DNA of 64,000 bases, taken from assembly GCF_037974265.1 (NCBI RefSeq), contig NZ_CP150233.1, positions 930,001-994,000 of the forward strand, in the 5' to 3' direction. This stretch comes from Paenibacillus sp. FSL R5-0623 (GTDB lineage: Bacteria > Bacillota > Bacilli > Paenibacillales > Paenibacillaceae). How positions within the stretch are numbered: the first letter of the stretch is position 1; every line of letters starts with the position of its first letter. The notes beneath the pieces are model-generated. The model did no database searches, was not told the DNA's origin, and was given only the letters and a program-made list of their open reading frames with translations. Shown piece by piece: positions 46,356-55,570 of the stretch. The translations under genes were made by a program, and so were the position numbers.

Positions 46356-46821
46356 TTGGATATTTCAATGGACCGGATTGGTTCCGTTTTCAAATAGACT
46401 TAGGACCCAAGGTGTTTCGACATATTCCTTAATCTGATAATTAATTGAATTAATTGGTTTATCGGGAGTGGGTCGAACCGACTGTTTTTAAAAGTTAAGA
46501 ATCTGTTCTAAAGTAGTTACGGAAATGTAAATAATTCGTTTTCTTTTCTTGTTATCTGAATTTTTAAAATGGTGATTCCAAAGAACTAGGCTTGTTGTAA
46601 TCGGTCATTTACCAAATTTAAGGGGATGTAATTCATGATCATGTCGGCTATCGTTAGGAAGCGAAATCTGCTGACTTACTTGCAGGCTGCAGTTTCGGAA
46701 GCCATGTGCAGGACGACCTGAATGCTTGAAAGACTGGATCAAGCCAGTTTGCATTCCCTTGTATACATGTATTCAATATGTGCACAAGAAAAATGACCAA
46801 GAGAGAAGGAGAACTTACAAC
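46356..46821. other. Long upstream region of the GH3 gene
   Basis: About 465 bases. It holds the small open frame at 46635-46721 and AT-rich stretches that may contain the promoter (AATTAATTGAATTAATT near 46439-46455 is a partial dyad). I see no cre consensus match and no recognised riboswitch. Confidence 0.4.
46635..46721 (+). CDS. Possible 28-aa leader peptide
   Basis: An ATG with AGGGGATG about seven nt upstream opens a 28-codon frame (MIMSAIVRKRNLLTYLQAAV..., ending CRTT) that stops at 46721, 100 bp before the GH3 start. The peptide is basic then amphipathic. A good ribosome binding site is the only support; it could be a regulatory uORF or chance. Confidence 0.3.
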   Translation: MIMSAIVRKRNLLTYLQAAVSEAMCRTT

Positions 46822-49533
46822 ATGAACAGAAGACTCAATCTGATTTTCCTCAAACGATGGTTTATGTTATTAATCATCGTGGCGGTTGCGGCTATGCCGC
46901 TACACGCCTTCGCCGCGGAGGCGGAATCTGGGGCCAATCGTCCTTGGATGAACAAATCCTTGTCTGCGGAGGAACGCACCGAGCTGCTGCTCAAGGAGAT
47001 GACGCTGGAGGAGAAGGTTGGATTCGTAACCGGTAAAGTCAATAACTATTATGGTTTCTATAATGATGGATTGGAGCGCCTTGGCATTCCGGCATTACAG
47101 ATGGCAGATGGACCTGCAGGGGTACGTGTGGCTAACCCGGATGTGCAGGACAAAAAGTCCACGGCATTGCCTGCACCTATCGCGCTTGCGGCTTCCTGGG
47201 ATACCCATCTGGCTAAGAAATATGGTGATCTGATCGGTCAGGAAGCACATGATACAACACATAATGTAGTGCTCGGCCCTGGACTGGATATTGCACGTAC
47301 ACCATGGGGTTCCCGGAACTTCGAATCTCTCGGGGAAGATCCGCTACTGGCTTCCGGTATGGGTGCAGCGTATGTGAATGGGATTCAAAGTAATCCGGTT
47401 ATCGCTACAGCGAAACACTATATCCTGAACAACCAGGAGACGGAACGTTTCACGACCAATGCTACAGCGAGTGAACGTGCCATTCAGGAAGTCTATGCGC
47501 GTCCGTTTCAGGCCATGGTCGAAAAAGCAGATCTTGGTTCGGCTATGTGTTCATTTAACCAGGTGAACGGTACATATGCTTGTGAGAACAAAGAGATGCT
47601 GACAGATGTCCTTAAGAATCAGTTTGGCTTCGAAGGGTTTGTCATGAGTGACTACGGTGCAAACTTCAGCACGGCCAAATCCGCCAATGCGGGTCTGGAT
47701 CTGGAGACACCGGGAGAGCCGTATGGCAAATGGGGAGGCAAATTGCTGGAAGCCGTGAACAATGGCGAAGTCAGCGAGCAAACCATTGATGAGAAGGTTA
47801 GACGCATCTTGCTTCAAATGTTCGATAAAGGGCTGTTTGATAACCCGGTAACAAATACACAAATCAATGCCAAGAAAGACGGCAAACAGGCACGTGAAAT
47901 TGCAGAAGAGAGCATGGTTCTTTTGCAAAACAACGATAATGTGCTGCCGCTGTCCAAGAAAAATGTGAAATCGATCGCTGTCATCGGACCGGATGCAGAT
48001 AACGCATCGGCTGCTGGTGGAGGCAGCAGTCTGGTTAATCCGACGTATACTGTAAGTCCGCTGCAAGGCATTCGTAACCGTGCTGGTAACGGTGTGGATG
48101 TAAAATATGCTGCCGGAACCGATCCTATCTCCGCAGGAGATGCATTTAATGGACCATCCGCCGTACCTTCTACTCTTTTATCGCCAGCGGATGCTAAGGA
48201 AAGCGAAAGAGACTATGGTACAGATCGTGCGGAATACGGTCTGCGTGCTGAATACTGGACGAATAAAGATATGGAGGGTAACCCATCTCTGGTCCGTACA
48301 GATCATCAGGTCAACATGAATCTTGGATTCTACAACTATGAAGGTTTTAACGCACAGTCTTCCAAGCTTCCAGTGACACCTACGAAATTCAATGCCAAAA
48401 TGTCTGCTCGTTGGACAGGGGCGATCACAGCACCTCAAACGGGTGAATATAAACTGTCCCTGACCAGTCTAGGTTCTGCGAAACTGTATGTGGATGATAA
48501 GTTACTCGTAGACAATCAAGGTGAAACATTGAGTACAACGATGAAAGAAATCACATTCAAAGAAGGTGAGTCTCACAATATTCGAATTGAGTATCGTACG
48601 GATTTCCCGGTACAGACTAATCATGATATGGGTGCACAGGTTCGTTTTGGCTGGGAAGCTCCAGAAGACGCTGTGGATATCAAGATGCAAAAAGCAGTTG
48701 ATCTGGCAAAAAAATCAGATGTTGCCGTCGTGGTAACTCGTACGTATGACAGTGAAGGTTACGTCGACCGTTCCGACCTGGAGCTGCCGAATAACCAGGA
48801 GCAGCTGATCCGCAAGGTAGCAGCAGCCAATCCAAAAACGATTGTGGTGCAAATGAGTGGTCGCGCTGTTGAAATGGACTCCTGGCAAAAAGAAGTGCCA
48901 TCCATCGTTCAAGCTTGGTACGCAGGTCAGGAACAAGGTAATGCAGTGGCACGTGTGCTGTTCGGTGATGTGAATCCATCCGGTAAGTTGCCGGTGACGT
49001 TCCCATCAGATGATTCCCAGACCCCGGTATCCACTGCGGAACAATTCCCGGGTGTTAACGGGGTGGGCAACTATTCCGAGGGTATCTTTGTAGGGTATAA
49101 AGGATATGACAAAGAAGGCATGACACCGGCGTTTGCCTTTGGACACGGGCTGTCGTATACCGATTTTAATTATCGTAATCTGCATGTGAAAAACACTGGC
49201 AAAGGTGATAAGGAAACCGTAGAAGTATCCCTGAATCTGCGTAACACAGGTAAAGTTTCCGGTGCAGAAGTTGTACAGGTCTATGTTGGCAATCTGCCAA
49301 CCAAAGTCGAGACTCCGAAGAAACAACTTGCTGGTTGGGCGAAGGTTGATCTCAAAGCAGGCAAGCAGCAGCGGGTCAATATTCAACTGGATCGCAGCGC
49401 ACTGTCCTATTGGGATGAAGCATCACATGAATGGGTAATGCCTAAGGGTAAAGTTCAAGTATATGTCGGCAGTGCATCGGATGATATTCGTCTGACAGGC
49501 AGTGTGAATATCGGAAGCAAGTCTGGTAAATAA
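46822..49533 (+). CDS. Secreted beta-glucosidase-type glycosidase, GH3 with PA14 insert
   Basis: A 903-aa exported enzyme. The signal peptide spans about residues 1-32 (hydrophobic FMLLIIVAVAAMPL, AFA-A site). The GH3 N-terminal barrel (about 45-350) carries the substrate-binding KHYILNNQE and RxxFESLGEDP blocks and nucleophile Asp277 in FVMSDYGA. The GH3 C-terminal alpha/beta domain begins near 360 and is interrupted by a PA14 carbohydrate-binding-like module at about residues 472-615 (LRAEYWTNKDMEGNP... ARWTGAITAPQTGEYKLSL). A fibronectin-III-like domain ends the protein. Family members release terminal glucose or xylose; specificity cannot be read. The ATG follows AGAAGGAG by ten nt; upstream in-frame codons lack an RBS. 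The GH30 gene follows. Confidence 0.92.
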   Translation: MNRRLNLIFLKRWFMLLIIVAVAAMPLHAFAAEAESGANRPWMNKSLSAEERTELLLKEMTLEEKVGFVTGKVNNYYGFYNDGLERLGIPALQMADGPAGVRVANPDVQDKKSTALPAPIALAASWDTHLAKKYGDLIGQEAHDTTHNVVLGPGLDIARTPWGSRNFESLGEDPLLASGMGAAYVNGIQSNPVIATAKHYILNNQETERFTTNATASERAIQEVYARPFQAMVEKADLGSAMCSFNQVNGTYACENKEMLTDVLKNQFGFEGFVMSDYGANFSTAKSANAGLDLETPGEPYGKWGGKLLEAVNNGEVSEQTIDEKVRRILLQMFDKGLFDNPVTNTQINAKKDGKQAREIAEESMVLLQNNDNVLPLSKKNVKSIAVIGPDADNASAAGGGSSLVNPTYTVSPLQGIRNRAGNGVDVKYAAGTDPISAGDAFNGPSAVPSTLLSPADAKESERDYGTDRAEYGLRAEYWTNKDMEGNPSLVRTDHQVNMNLGFYNYEGFNAQSSKLPVTPTKFNAKMSARWTGAITAPQTGEYKLSLTSLGSAKLYVDDKLLVDNQGETLSTTMKEITFKEGESHNIRIEYRTDFPVQTNHDMGAQVRFGWEAPEDAVDIKMQKAVDLAKKSDVAVVVTRTYDSEGYVDRSDLELPNNQEQLIRKVAAANPKTIVVQMSGRAVEMDSWQKEVPSIVQAWYAGQEQGNAVARVLFGDVNPSGKLPVTFPSDDSQTPVSTAEQFPGVNGVGNYSEGIFVGYKGYDKEGMTPAFAFGHGLSYTDFNYRNLHVKNTGKGDKETVEVSLNLRNTGKVSGAEVVQVYVGNLPTKVETPKKQLAGWAKVDLKAGKQQRVNIQLDRSALSYWDEASHEWVMPKGKVQVYVGSASDDIRLTGSVNIGSKSGK

Positions 49534-49626
49534 AACTGCAATCCGGGAGATTGGAAGGTTGTTCTCCCAGTGAAGTTATTTGCGTTAAATACAGTTTGTT
49601 CTACTTCATATAGATTAGGAAAATGA

Positions 49627-49653
49627 GTCGTGGCCGAATGGTCGCGGCTTTTT
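49627..49653 (+). terminator. Terminator between GH3 and GH30 genes
   Basis: GTCGTGGC (49627-49634) pairs with GTCGCGGC (49641-49648) with wobble pairs, loop CGAATG, followed by TTTTT. It lies about 94 bp after the GH3 stop and only 24 bp before the GH30 start, so the GH30 gene would rely on read-through or a promoter inside the short gap. Confidence 0.65.
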
Positions 49654-49676
49654 CCACAATGGAAGGAGAGTGAAGC

Positions 49677-51248
49677 ATGATAAACATAGGTTGGCGAGAA
49701 TATCCCAAACGATGGATGATCCTGTTGATCGCAGCTGTTTGTTGTATCGGAATCGGAATCGGGCTTATCTTCAACCGAAGTGAACAATCCGCTCCGCCAC
49801 CGGTTGTGGATAAGCAGAGAACGGCCGAAGTCTGGTTAACCACGGGAGATCAGCAAAATCTGCTTACGCCACAGAAGCCCATTCCAATTACCGATCACCA
49901 TGATGCAGACATAAGTTCTTCAGTTTCTTCAACGCAGGAGTCAGACACGTCTTCGTCGGCGTTCACCATACAGATTGACTCGGACAAGACGTATCAGACC
50001 ATGGATGGATTTGGCGCAGCGATGACGGGTTCGTCGGCACATCTGATTAATCAGCTTCCAGAGGAGCAGCAAGAACAACTACTCAAGGAGATGTTCTCCA
50101 CGGAAGGACTGAACATGGATATGGTGCGTCATACGATTGGTGCCTCCGATTATTCGGTAGATGAATCAGGCGTGGCTTCGAGTTATACCTATGATGATAT
50201 CGAGTCCGGCACGGATTATGACATGGAACACTTTTCGATTGAAAAGGATCAGGAAGTCGTGAATATGCTGGAGCGTGTAGCTGGTTTGAAACCGGATCTT
50301 AAAGTGCTGGGCACCCCGTGGACGGCCCCGGCCTGGATGAAGTATGGGGAGAAGACCACAAACGGCTGGTATCTGGATTACAACGATCCCCAGGTATACG
50401 AAGCGTACGCAAGATATTTTGTGAAATATATCAAAGCTTATCAGACAAAGGGCATTCCCATCTACGGGATCACGTTGCAAAATGAACCGGAGTTCACCTC
50501 GGATAAATATCCGAGTATGAGTATGGGCGCCGATGAACAAACCATGTTCATCCGGGATTATCTAGGCCCTGCGCTACAGGACGCGGGACTGGATACGCGA
50601 ATCATCGCGTATGATCATAACTGGGATCAGGCGGTCGAATATACCAGCAAGGTGATTGGTGATGAACAGGCTGCTGCCTATATCGATGGATCTGCTTTCC
50701 ACTGTTATGCAGGTGATCCATCTGCCATGTCGGAAGTGCATGAAAGCTTTCCAGACAAAAATATCTATTTTACCGAATGTAGTGGTGGGGAGTGGAGTCC
50801 TGATTTTGGCGAGAATCTGAGCTGGCAGATGTCCAATCTCATCATTGGTGCACCTCGCAACTGGGCGAAAAATGTGCTGCTCTGGAACATCGCACTCGAT
50901 CCGCAAGGTGGACCCACGAACGGCGGCTGTGAGAACTGTCGTGGGGTTGTGACGATTGACCCGGAGCGTGATGAAATCACGAGAAATGTCGAGTATTATG
51001 CTATGGGTCACATCAGCCGTTATGTACGTCTGGGAGCTGTGAGAGTTGATTCCACGCAAGAACAGGGCCAGCTCGAGAACGTAACCTTCCGCAATCCGGA
51101 TGGAACGTTGGTGCTGGTTGCAGCTAACACGGGTGAGGCAGAAGTTTCCTTTGATGTACTCATAGATGGAGATTCGTTTCGATATATACTGCCGTCCCAA
51201 TCGGCAGCAACCTTCCGTTGGAAGCCAAAAACGAGGGGAGAACGTTGA
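49677..51248 (+). CDS. Membrane-anchored or secreted GH30 glycoside hydrolase
   Basis: A 523-aa enzyme. A single N-terminal hydrophobic segment at about residues 13-33 (MILLIAAVCCIGIGIGLIF) is a signal anchor or signal peptide, followed by a Ser/Thr-rich linker to about residue 97. The GH30 (clan A) barrel starts at YQTMDGFGAAMTGSSA near 103. Catalytic residues: acid/base Glu270 in LQNEPEF and nucleophile Glu367 in YFTECSGGEW. The C-terminal beta-sandwich ends TFRWKPK. The family cleaves glucosylceramide-type, beta-1,6-glucan or beta-xylan linkages; the specific substrate is not readable. The ATG lies eight nt after GGAAGGAGAG. It is adjacent to the GH3 beta-glucosidase, implying shared polysaccharide use. 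Confidence 0.9.
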   Translation: MINIGWREYPKRWMILLIAAVCCIGIGIGLIFNRSEQSAPPPVVDKQRTAEVWLTTGDQQNLLTPQKPIPITDHHDADISSSVSSTQESDTSSSAFTIQIDSDKTYQTMDGFGAAMTGSSAHLINQLPEEQQEQLLKEMFSTEGLNMDMVRHTIGASDYSVDESGVASSYTYDDIESGTDYDMEHFSIEKDQEVVNMLERVAGLKPDLKVLGTPWTAPAWMKYGEKTTNGWYLDYNDPQVYEAYARYFVKYIKAYQTKGIPIYGITLQNEPEFTSDKYPSMSMGADEQTMFIRDYLGPALQDAGLDTRIIAYDHNWDQAVEYTSKVIGDEQAAAYIDGSAFHCYAGDPSAMSEVHESFPDKNIYFTECSGGEWSPDFGENLSWQMSNLIIGAPRNWAKNVLLWNIALDPQGGPTNGGCENCRGVVTIDPERDEITRNVEYYAMGHISRYVRLGAVRVDSTQEQGQLENVTFRNPDGTLVLVAANTGEAEVSFDVLIDGDSFRYILPSQSAATFRWKPKTRGER

Positions 51249-51402
51249 CTCATGATTGGAAATTATGGGTATAGATTGAATGATGAACATGATAAAATAA
51301 ACGTAGAGTTATTTCAAATTTGATGTATTAAACAAGTCGGATCCCAGGATCGGGCTTTTACATAACCTTTTACTTTTAATAGAGAAGGAGCATACGTCGG
51401 TC

Positions 51403-51843
51403 ATGTTAGTCGCTACATATCGGGAACAGGATCATGACAAGTTGGTTGGAATCTGGGAGAGTGCTGTGCGGGCAACCCATACGTTTTTGGAAGAGCATCA
51501 CATTCAGTTCTACAAAAAAGTGGTGAGTGATGTGTTGCAACAAAGGCAAGTCGAGGTTTGGGAAGTGCTGAATACGGAGCAACAACCCGTGGGTTTTATT
51601 GGTGTGGATGATAACTTTATCGAGATGTTATTTGTAGATCCGAGCCAACACGGACAGGGTGTGGGACGTCTGCTAATAAACCATACCTTCAAAATCAAAG
51701 GCCGTCACCTCATGGTGGATGTTAATGAGCAGAATACTGGGGCAGCCCGATTCTATGAAAAGATGGGATTTGTACAGATGGGGCGATCTGAATTGGATAG
51801 TTCCGGTAATCCATTTCCGCTGTTGCATTTGGAGATCCAATAG
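51403..51843 (+). CDS. GNAT-family N-acetyltransferase
   Basis: A 146-aa acetyltransferase. The acetyl-CoA-binding motif A is IEMLFVDPSQHGQGVGRLLINHTF near residues 66-89 (the Q/RxxGxG/A form QHGQGVG), and motif B is NTGAARFYEKMGFVQMGRSELD near 110-131. It resembles the YjaB/YiaC-type group of small acetyltransferases. The substrate is unknown. The ATG is about twelve nt after AGAAGGAG. It is monocistronic, with a strong terminator directly behind it. Confidence 0.88.
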   Translation: MLVATYREQDHDKLVGIWESAVRATHTFLEEHHIQFYKKVVSDVLQQRQVEVWEVLNTEQQPVGFIGVDDNFIEMLFVDPSQHGQGVGRLLINHTFKIKGRHLMVDVNEQNTGAARFYEKMGFVQMGRSELDSSGNPFPLLHLEIQ

Positions 51844-51844
51844 A

Positions 51845-51895
51845 AACACCCCGGCAATCTTCTCCCTGAGATGGGAAGGTTGCCGGGGTGTTTTG
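51845..51895. terminator. Strong bidirectional terminator
   Basis: AACACCCCGGCAA pairs with TTGCCGGGGTGTT (perfect, 13 bp) and the interior CTTC-CCC/GGG-AAGG extends the stem. T-rich sequence follows on the plus side and A-rich on the other. It separates the GNAT gene (plus) from the formate/nitrite transporter (minus). Confidence 0.9.
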
Positions 51896-51961
51896 GATTC
51901 TCCTTACCGATCAGCCACGGTCGAATGACCGGGCTGTAAGGGGATCTTTTTTCGCCAAAGA

Positions 51962-52750
51962 TTAATGTGTCTCTTCATCCAGAAACGGTTTGTTCACCGC
52001 ATAATACATGAAGCCCATCAGCAGCACACCACCCACCAGATTACCCAAGGTCACGGGAATCAGGTTGTGAAGCACACCTTCAAATGAGATCGTCCCCGGG
52101 TGATTCAGGACAAGTGCAATCGCGAACGTACACATATTGGCGATGCTGTGCTCATATCCCGAGATGAAGAAGCAGAACACAAAGAGCATCATGGCAAACA
52201 TTTTGGCGCCATTCTCCTTCATGAACATCGGGACAAAAAACGCCATACATACAAGCCAGTTACACAGGATTCCCCGGAAAAAGAGCTGCATGGTTGGAAC
52301 TTCCATCTTATGCTCCACCACGCTTAACAGAAAACCATTCACCTGAGACGAGTCGAACAATCCGGTCAGGTAGATTAACAAGGCAAACACGGCTGCACCC
52401 ATCAGGTTACCACTATAACTCGCAATCCACAGTTTGATCACTTCGAACCAGCGCAGTTTCTTACGCAGCGCCGCATACGTGTAATAAAACGTGTTGCCCG
52501 TGAACAGATCACCCCCGCCATAGGCGATCAGAATGATGGCCGCGCCAAATGTAATTGCCGCCATCGGATAGGTAAATGGGGACTGCTCCATATAAAAGAA
52601 GTTACCTGTCTTAAACGCCACGATGACGCCGAATCCGATAAACATACTGGCCAGCATGGAGCGTGCGAGGTACCTGATTAAACTTTGTTTGTAAATCTTG
52701 TGTTTCTTCAGGGCTAGTTGTTCCACGTTGCGTAAAGCTTCCGTTTCCAT
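51962..52750 (-). CDS. Formate/nitrite transporter family protein
   Basis: A 262-aa FNT channel with six membrane segments: about residues 28-50, 62-84, 108-130, 157-178, 187-210 and 230-252. The signature GGGDLFTGNTFYY near 78 and GNLMGAAVFALL near 115 are the re-entrant-loop motifs of FocA/NirC proteins, and conserved His is present in GYEHSIANM near 200. It likely moves formate or nitrite. Because nitrate assimilation genes lie 12 kb away, nitrite export or uptake is attractive, but the two subfamilies cannot be separated by eye. The ATG follows GGAGGAG by three to four nt. It is monocistronic. Confidence 0.9.
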   Translation of the reverse strand: METEALRNVEQLALKKHKIYKQSLIRYLARSMLASMFIGFGVIVAFKTGNFFYMEQSPFTYPMAAITFGAAIILIAYGGGDLFTGNTFYYTYAALRKKLRWFEVIKLWIASYSGNLMGAAVFALLIYLTGLFDSSQVNGFLLSVVEHKMEVPTMQLFFRGILCNWLVCMAFFVPMFMKENGAKMFAMMLFVFCFFISGYEHSIANMCTFAIALVLNHPGTISFEGVLHNLIPVTLGNLVGGVLLMGFMYYAVNKPFLDEETH

Positions 52751-53134
52751 AATTCTCCTCCAATAGCTAAGTTGAATGATTGCATTAACTTACAAATCTC
52801 ACCAAGTTCCTTTTATTATAACGATTTTTGAGATAGTAACACGCTTTTTCAGAAAAAGAATATCTTTAACCAATTTAAGTTATTTTGGATGAACACATAT
52901 AATATTGGTTTATATTATTTGTACTTTTTGATTAGTTATTTGCATATTTTTCTTATGCCAAAACCCCGAAATTTATATAGAACAATGTATTCCCATGTTA
53001 AGCGAAATCAATGTGGATTCCTTCTGTATAAGCTCCTTTGATCTGGAATTTTTTCTAGTTATTTTGTTCAGAAATTGTTCAGAGAATCTTGATAAGCTAT
53101 GTGCCGAAAACGAGTTTTATTGGGAGGAACAAAT
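52751..53134. other. AT-rich divergent intergenic region
   Basis: About 380 very AT-rich bases between the transporter (minus) and the first SLH protein (plus). TATAAT occurs near 52815-52820 on the minus strand and several TTTATA-type stretches occur on the plus strand, but no well-spaced pair stands out. TATAATATTGGTTTATATTA near 52900-52919 is a rough dyad. Nothing else is recognised. Confidence 0.45.
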
Positions 53135-55534
53135 ATGAATCAGGATTGGAAGAAAGTGTTACTGACTTCACTTGTAGTAGGCATGTTGTGGGGAACTCAA
53201 TTTGTCAACGCAGCAGAGCAAACTGGAGAATCAACAGACTCCATATCGTCGGTATTTACAGATCAGACCGATATTCGCTCGACCTCTCTTCAGGCCGTAA
53301 AGGCGGCAGTAGAGAAAGGATTAATTTCGGGTTATCCAGATGGATCATTTCACCCAGAACAGCATTTGACTCGAAGAGAAATGGCCGTGTTACTGGCCAA
53401 AGCATCACAATTAGAGATTGATAAGACTTCCAACACTGAACTTAAACATTCAGATTGGGCGACTCCTTATATTGAAGCAATTCGTCATGAGGGATGGATG
53501 ACTGGAGATGCAACAGGCAATTTCCGTGCTAACGATCCGATTCGTCGGGAAGAGCTTGCTTCCATTTTGGTAAGAGTGACAGGAACACAAGGAGCAAAAG
53601 GAGGACAACAACAGATGCTTGCAGATGAATCCACGGTGAGTGGCTGGGCTAAAGAACAGGTACATACTGCGTTGAAATTGGGGCTATTGGATTCAAATGA
53701 GGGGAAATTTGAATCCAGAGCTCTGGTACAACGACAAGATATAGCGAAGGTTCTCGTAGATGTTTTCCAGACGGGTGAACAAACAGCTTCTTTGACTGCA
53801 TTGGACGGAGATGTTGCCTATATGGATGGACGTCCTTTTGTGATCAGTCAGGAAATGCAAAGAATTTTGAATGACGAGAATAAAGAAGCATTGCAGAACG
53901 CAGTAATTACTTATGATGCACGTACACGTAACCTGTCTGCCTTATCAGAAATCCAGATTACCCAAGCAGGCACACTTCAAAATTACGTGACATTGAATTT
54001 GGTCGGTACCTCCTATCCGGGTGTGGTTACAGTCTCTTCAAATCACGTTGCTCTGAAAGCTGATACCTTGTCCAAGGTTGTATTAAAACCAGGCGTAAGT
54101 GCTATAACGATCGATGGTGATATCGATGCGGTAACCGTAGATACGACTGACAAAGTCACTGTTCTTGGAAGTGGGACGTGGAAGGAAGTTGTGTTGAAAG
54201 GTGTGAAATCCATTATTCAATTACCGACAACTGTGAAAACGAATACAGTTATTCTTCCAAAGGGCGGCGTAACCTCACAGATCATTCGCAGTGCACCGCC
54301 ACTGACCACACCTTCCAGCAATACAGGGACAAGCAACTCCAATTCTGGTTCAGGATCTTCAACACCAGCTCCTACACCGACTCCCACGCCGACACCAACT
54401 CCAGAACCTGAGCCGCCGGTTATTGTACCTCCGTCTCCCGAGAATCAACTACCTGTTGTTCAGTCTAGCATTTCTGACATGATGGTATATCTCGGAGAGG
54501 GCATGCAAGAGATTAATCTCGGTGCTGTATTTGCTGATGCGGATGAGGATGAGCTGAGCTATGAGATTACGGAGATCGATCCTAACATCGCTACTGCGGA
54601 TATTCAGGGTTCAAAATTGAAAATTATGGCCACTGCTATAGGCCAAACAACGGTTACGGTGAAAGCTGCAGATGGAAAAGGAGGAACTGTGTCGGCTTCA
54701 TTCATTTATGTGGTCAAACCGGTCTTAATTCCACCACCATTTCCACCTTTACCGCCAATCATCATTCCACAACCACCAATCAACCATGCTCCTGAAGTGG
54801 TGAAAACACTGCCAACTGTTGGAGTTGAACTGGGCACCGTGAGTAAGACAGTTGATTTGACTAATGTGTTCACAGATATGGATGGCGACATTCTAACGTA
54901 TACAGCACAATCTTCTGATCCAGCTGTGGTAGAAGTGAGTGTCCAAGGAGATATATTGACTTTAGATCTCAAGAACGTTATTGGTTCCGCAATCGTTACC
55001 GTTAAGGCTACTGATCACGCTGGTAAAGATGTTGAGACGACATTTACGGTTAAGGTGGAGGACCCGAATGCAGGAAAGGGCCTGTTTATTTCCGAGGTGG
55101 TCTGGGGAGAAGGCAATACTCAGGCGATCGAACTGTATAATCCAACGTCCAAACCAATTGAACTCAGTCACTTTGAAATTAAACGTAGTGATATAGACGA
55201 TCCGATTACGTTTGCTTCTGGAACTATCATTGCACCTTATAAAACGATGGTCATTGCCGATGACTCTACAGATTTCCCGATTAATGAGAACGAGATCTAT
55301 TATATGTCCTTTAATTTTGATATTGATCAACCCCAAGACATCACTTTGATACTCTATCAGATTAGCGATGGAGAACCTATGGATACAGCCATCTTGAAGC
55401 CTGCGGAATCTTTAACAAGAACGTCAGGTAATGTTCATGGTGATGCAAATTATGACGGGGCACGGTGGATCCAACAAGGAGAGAACTATTACAACGGTCT
55501 GGGTAACTACACATCCTCACCTTCCATTCCTTAA
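53135..55534 (+). CDS. SLH-anchored surface protein with Ig-like modules and lamin-tail domain
   Basis: A 799-aa exported protein. The signal peptide ends near residue 26 (QFVNAA-E). Three SLH repeats at about 36-85, 100-150 and 165-215 (AVEKGLISGYPDGSFHPEQHLTRREMAVLLAKA is the clearest) anchor it to secondary cell-wall polymer. A beta-rich region with 'VVLKPG' and 'ITIDGDIDAVTV' repeats follows to about 400, then a Pro-Thr spacer (TPAPTPTPTPTPTPEPEPP) near 425. Two cadherin/Ig-like modules (about 450-540 and 565-655) each contain DxDxDxLxY blocks. The C-terminal ~140 residues, LFISEVVWGEGNTQAIELYNPTSKPIELSHFEI onward, form a lamin-tail domain. ATG 53135 follows GGGAGGA. It is likely co-transcribed with the next, paralogous gene 36 bp away. 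Confidence 0.88.
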   Translation: MNQDWKKVLLTSLVVGMLWGTQFVNAAEQTGESTDSISSVFTDQTDIRSTSLQAVKAAVEKGLISGYPDGSFHPEQHLTRREMAVLLAKASQLEIDKTSNTELKHSDWATPYIEAIRHEGWMTGDATGNFRANDPIRREELASILVRVTGTQGAKGGQQQMLADESTVSGWAKEQVHTALKLGLLDSNEGKFESRALVQRQDIAKVLVDVFQTGEQTASLTALDGDVAYMDGRPFVISQEMQRILNDENKEALQNAVITYDARTRNLSALSEIQITQAGTLQNYVTLNLVGTSYPGVVTVSSNHVALKADTLSKVVLKPGVSAITIDGDIDAVTVDTTDKVTVLGSGTWKEVVLKGVKSIIQLPTTVKTNTVILPKGGVTSQIIRSAPPLTTPSSNTGTSNSNSGSGSSTPAPTPTPTPTPTPEPEPPVIVPPSPENQLPVVQSSISDMMVYLGEGMQEINLGAVFADADEDELSYEITEIDPNIATADIQGSKLKIMATAIGQTTVTVKAADGKGGTVSASFIYVVKPVLIPPPFPPLPPIIIPQPPINHAPEVVKTLPTVGVELGTVSKTVDLTNVFTDMDGDILTYTAQSSDPAVVEVSVQGDILTLDLKNVIGSAIVTVKATDHAGKDVETTFTVKVEDPNAGKGLFISEVVWGEGNTQAIELYNPTSKPIELSHFEIKRSDIDDPITFASGTIIAPYKTMVIADDSTDFPINENEIYYMSFNFDIDQPQDITLILYQISDGEPMDTAILKPAESLTRTSGNVHGDANYDGARWIQQGENYYNGLGNYTSSPSIP

Positions 55535-55570
55535 TTTTTGAAATATCCCACATCATGAAGGAGAACCTCT

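Noticed and set aside
54361..54420. Short tandem repeat in DNA
   Set aside because: It encodes the Pro-Thr-Pro spacer of the SLH protein and needs no separate explanation.
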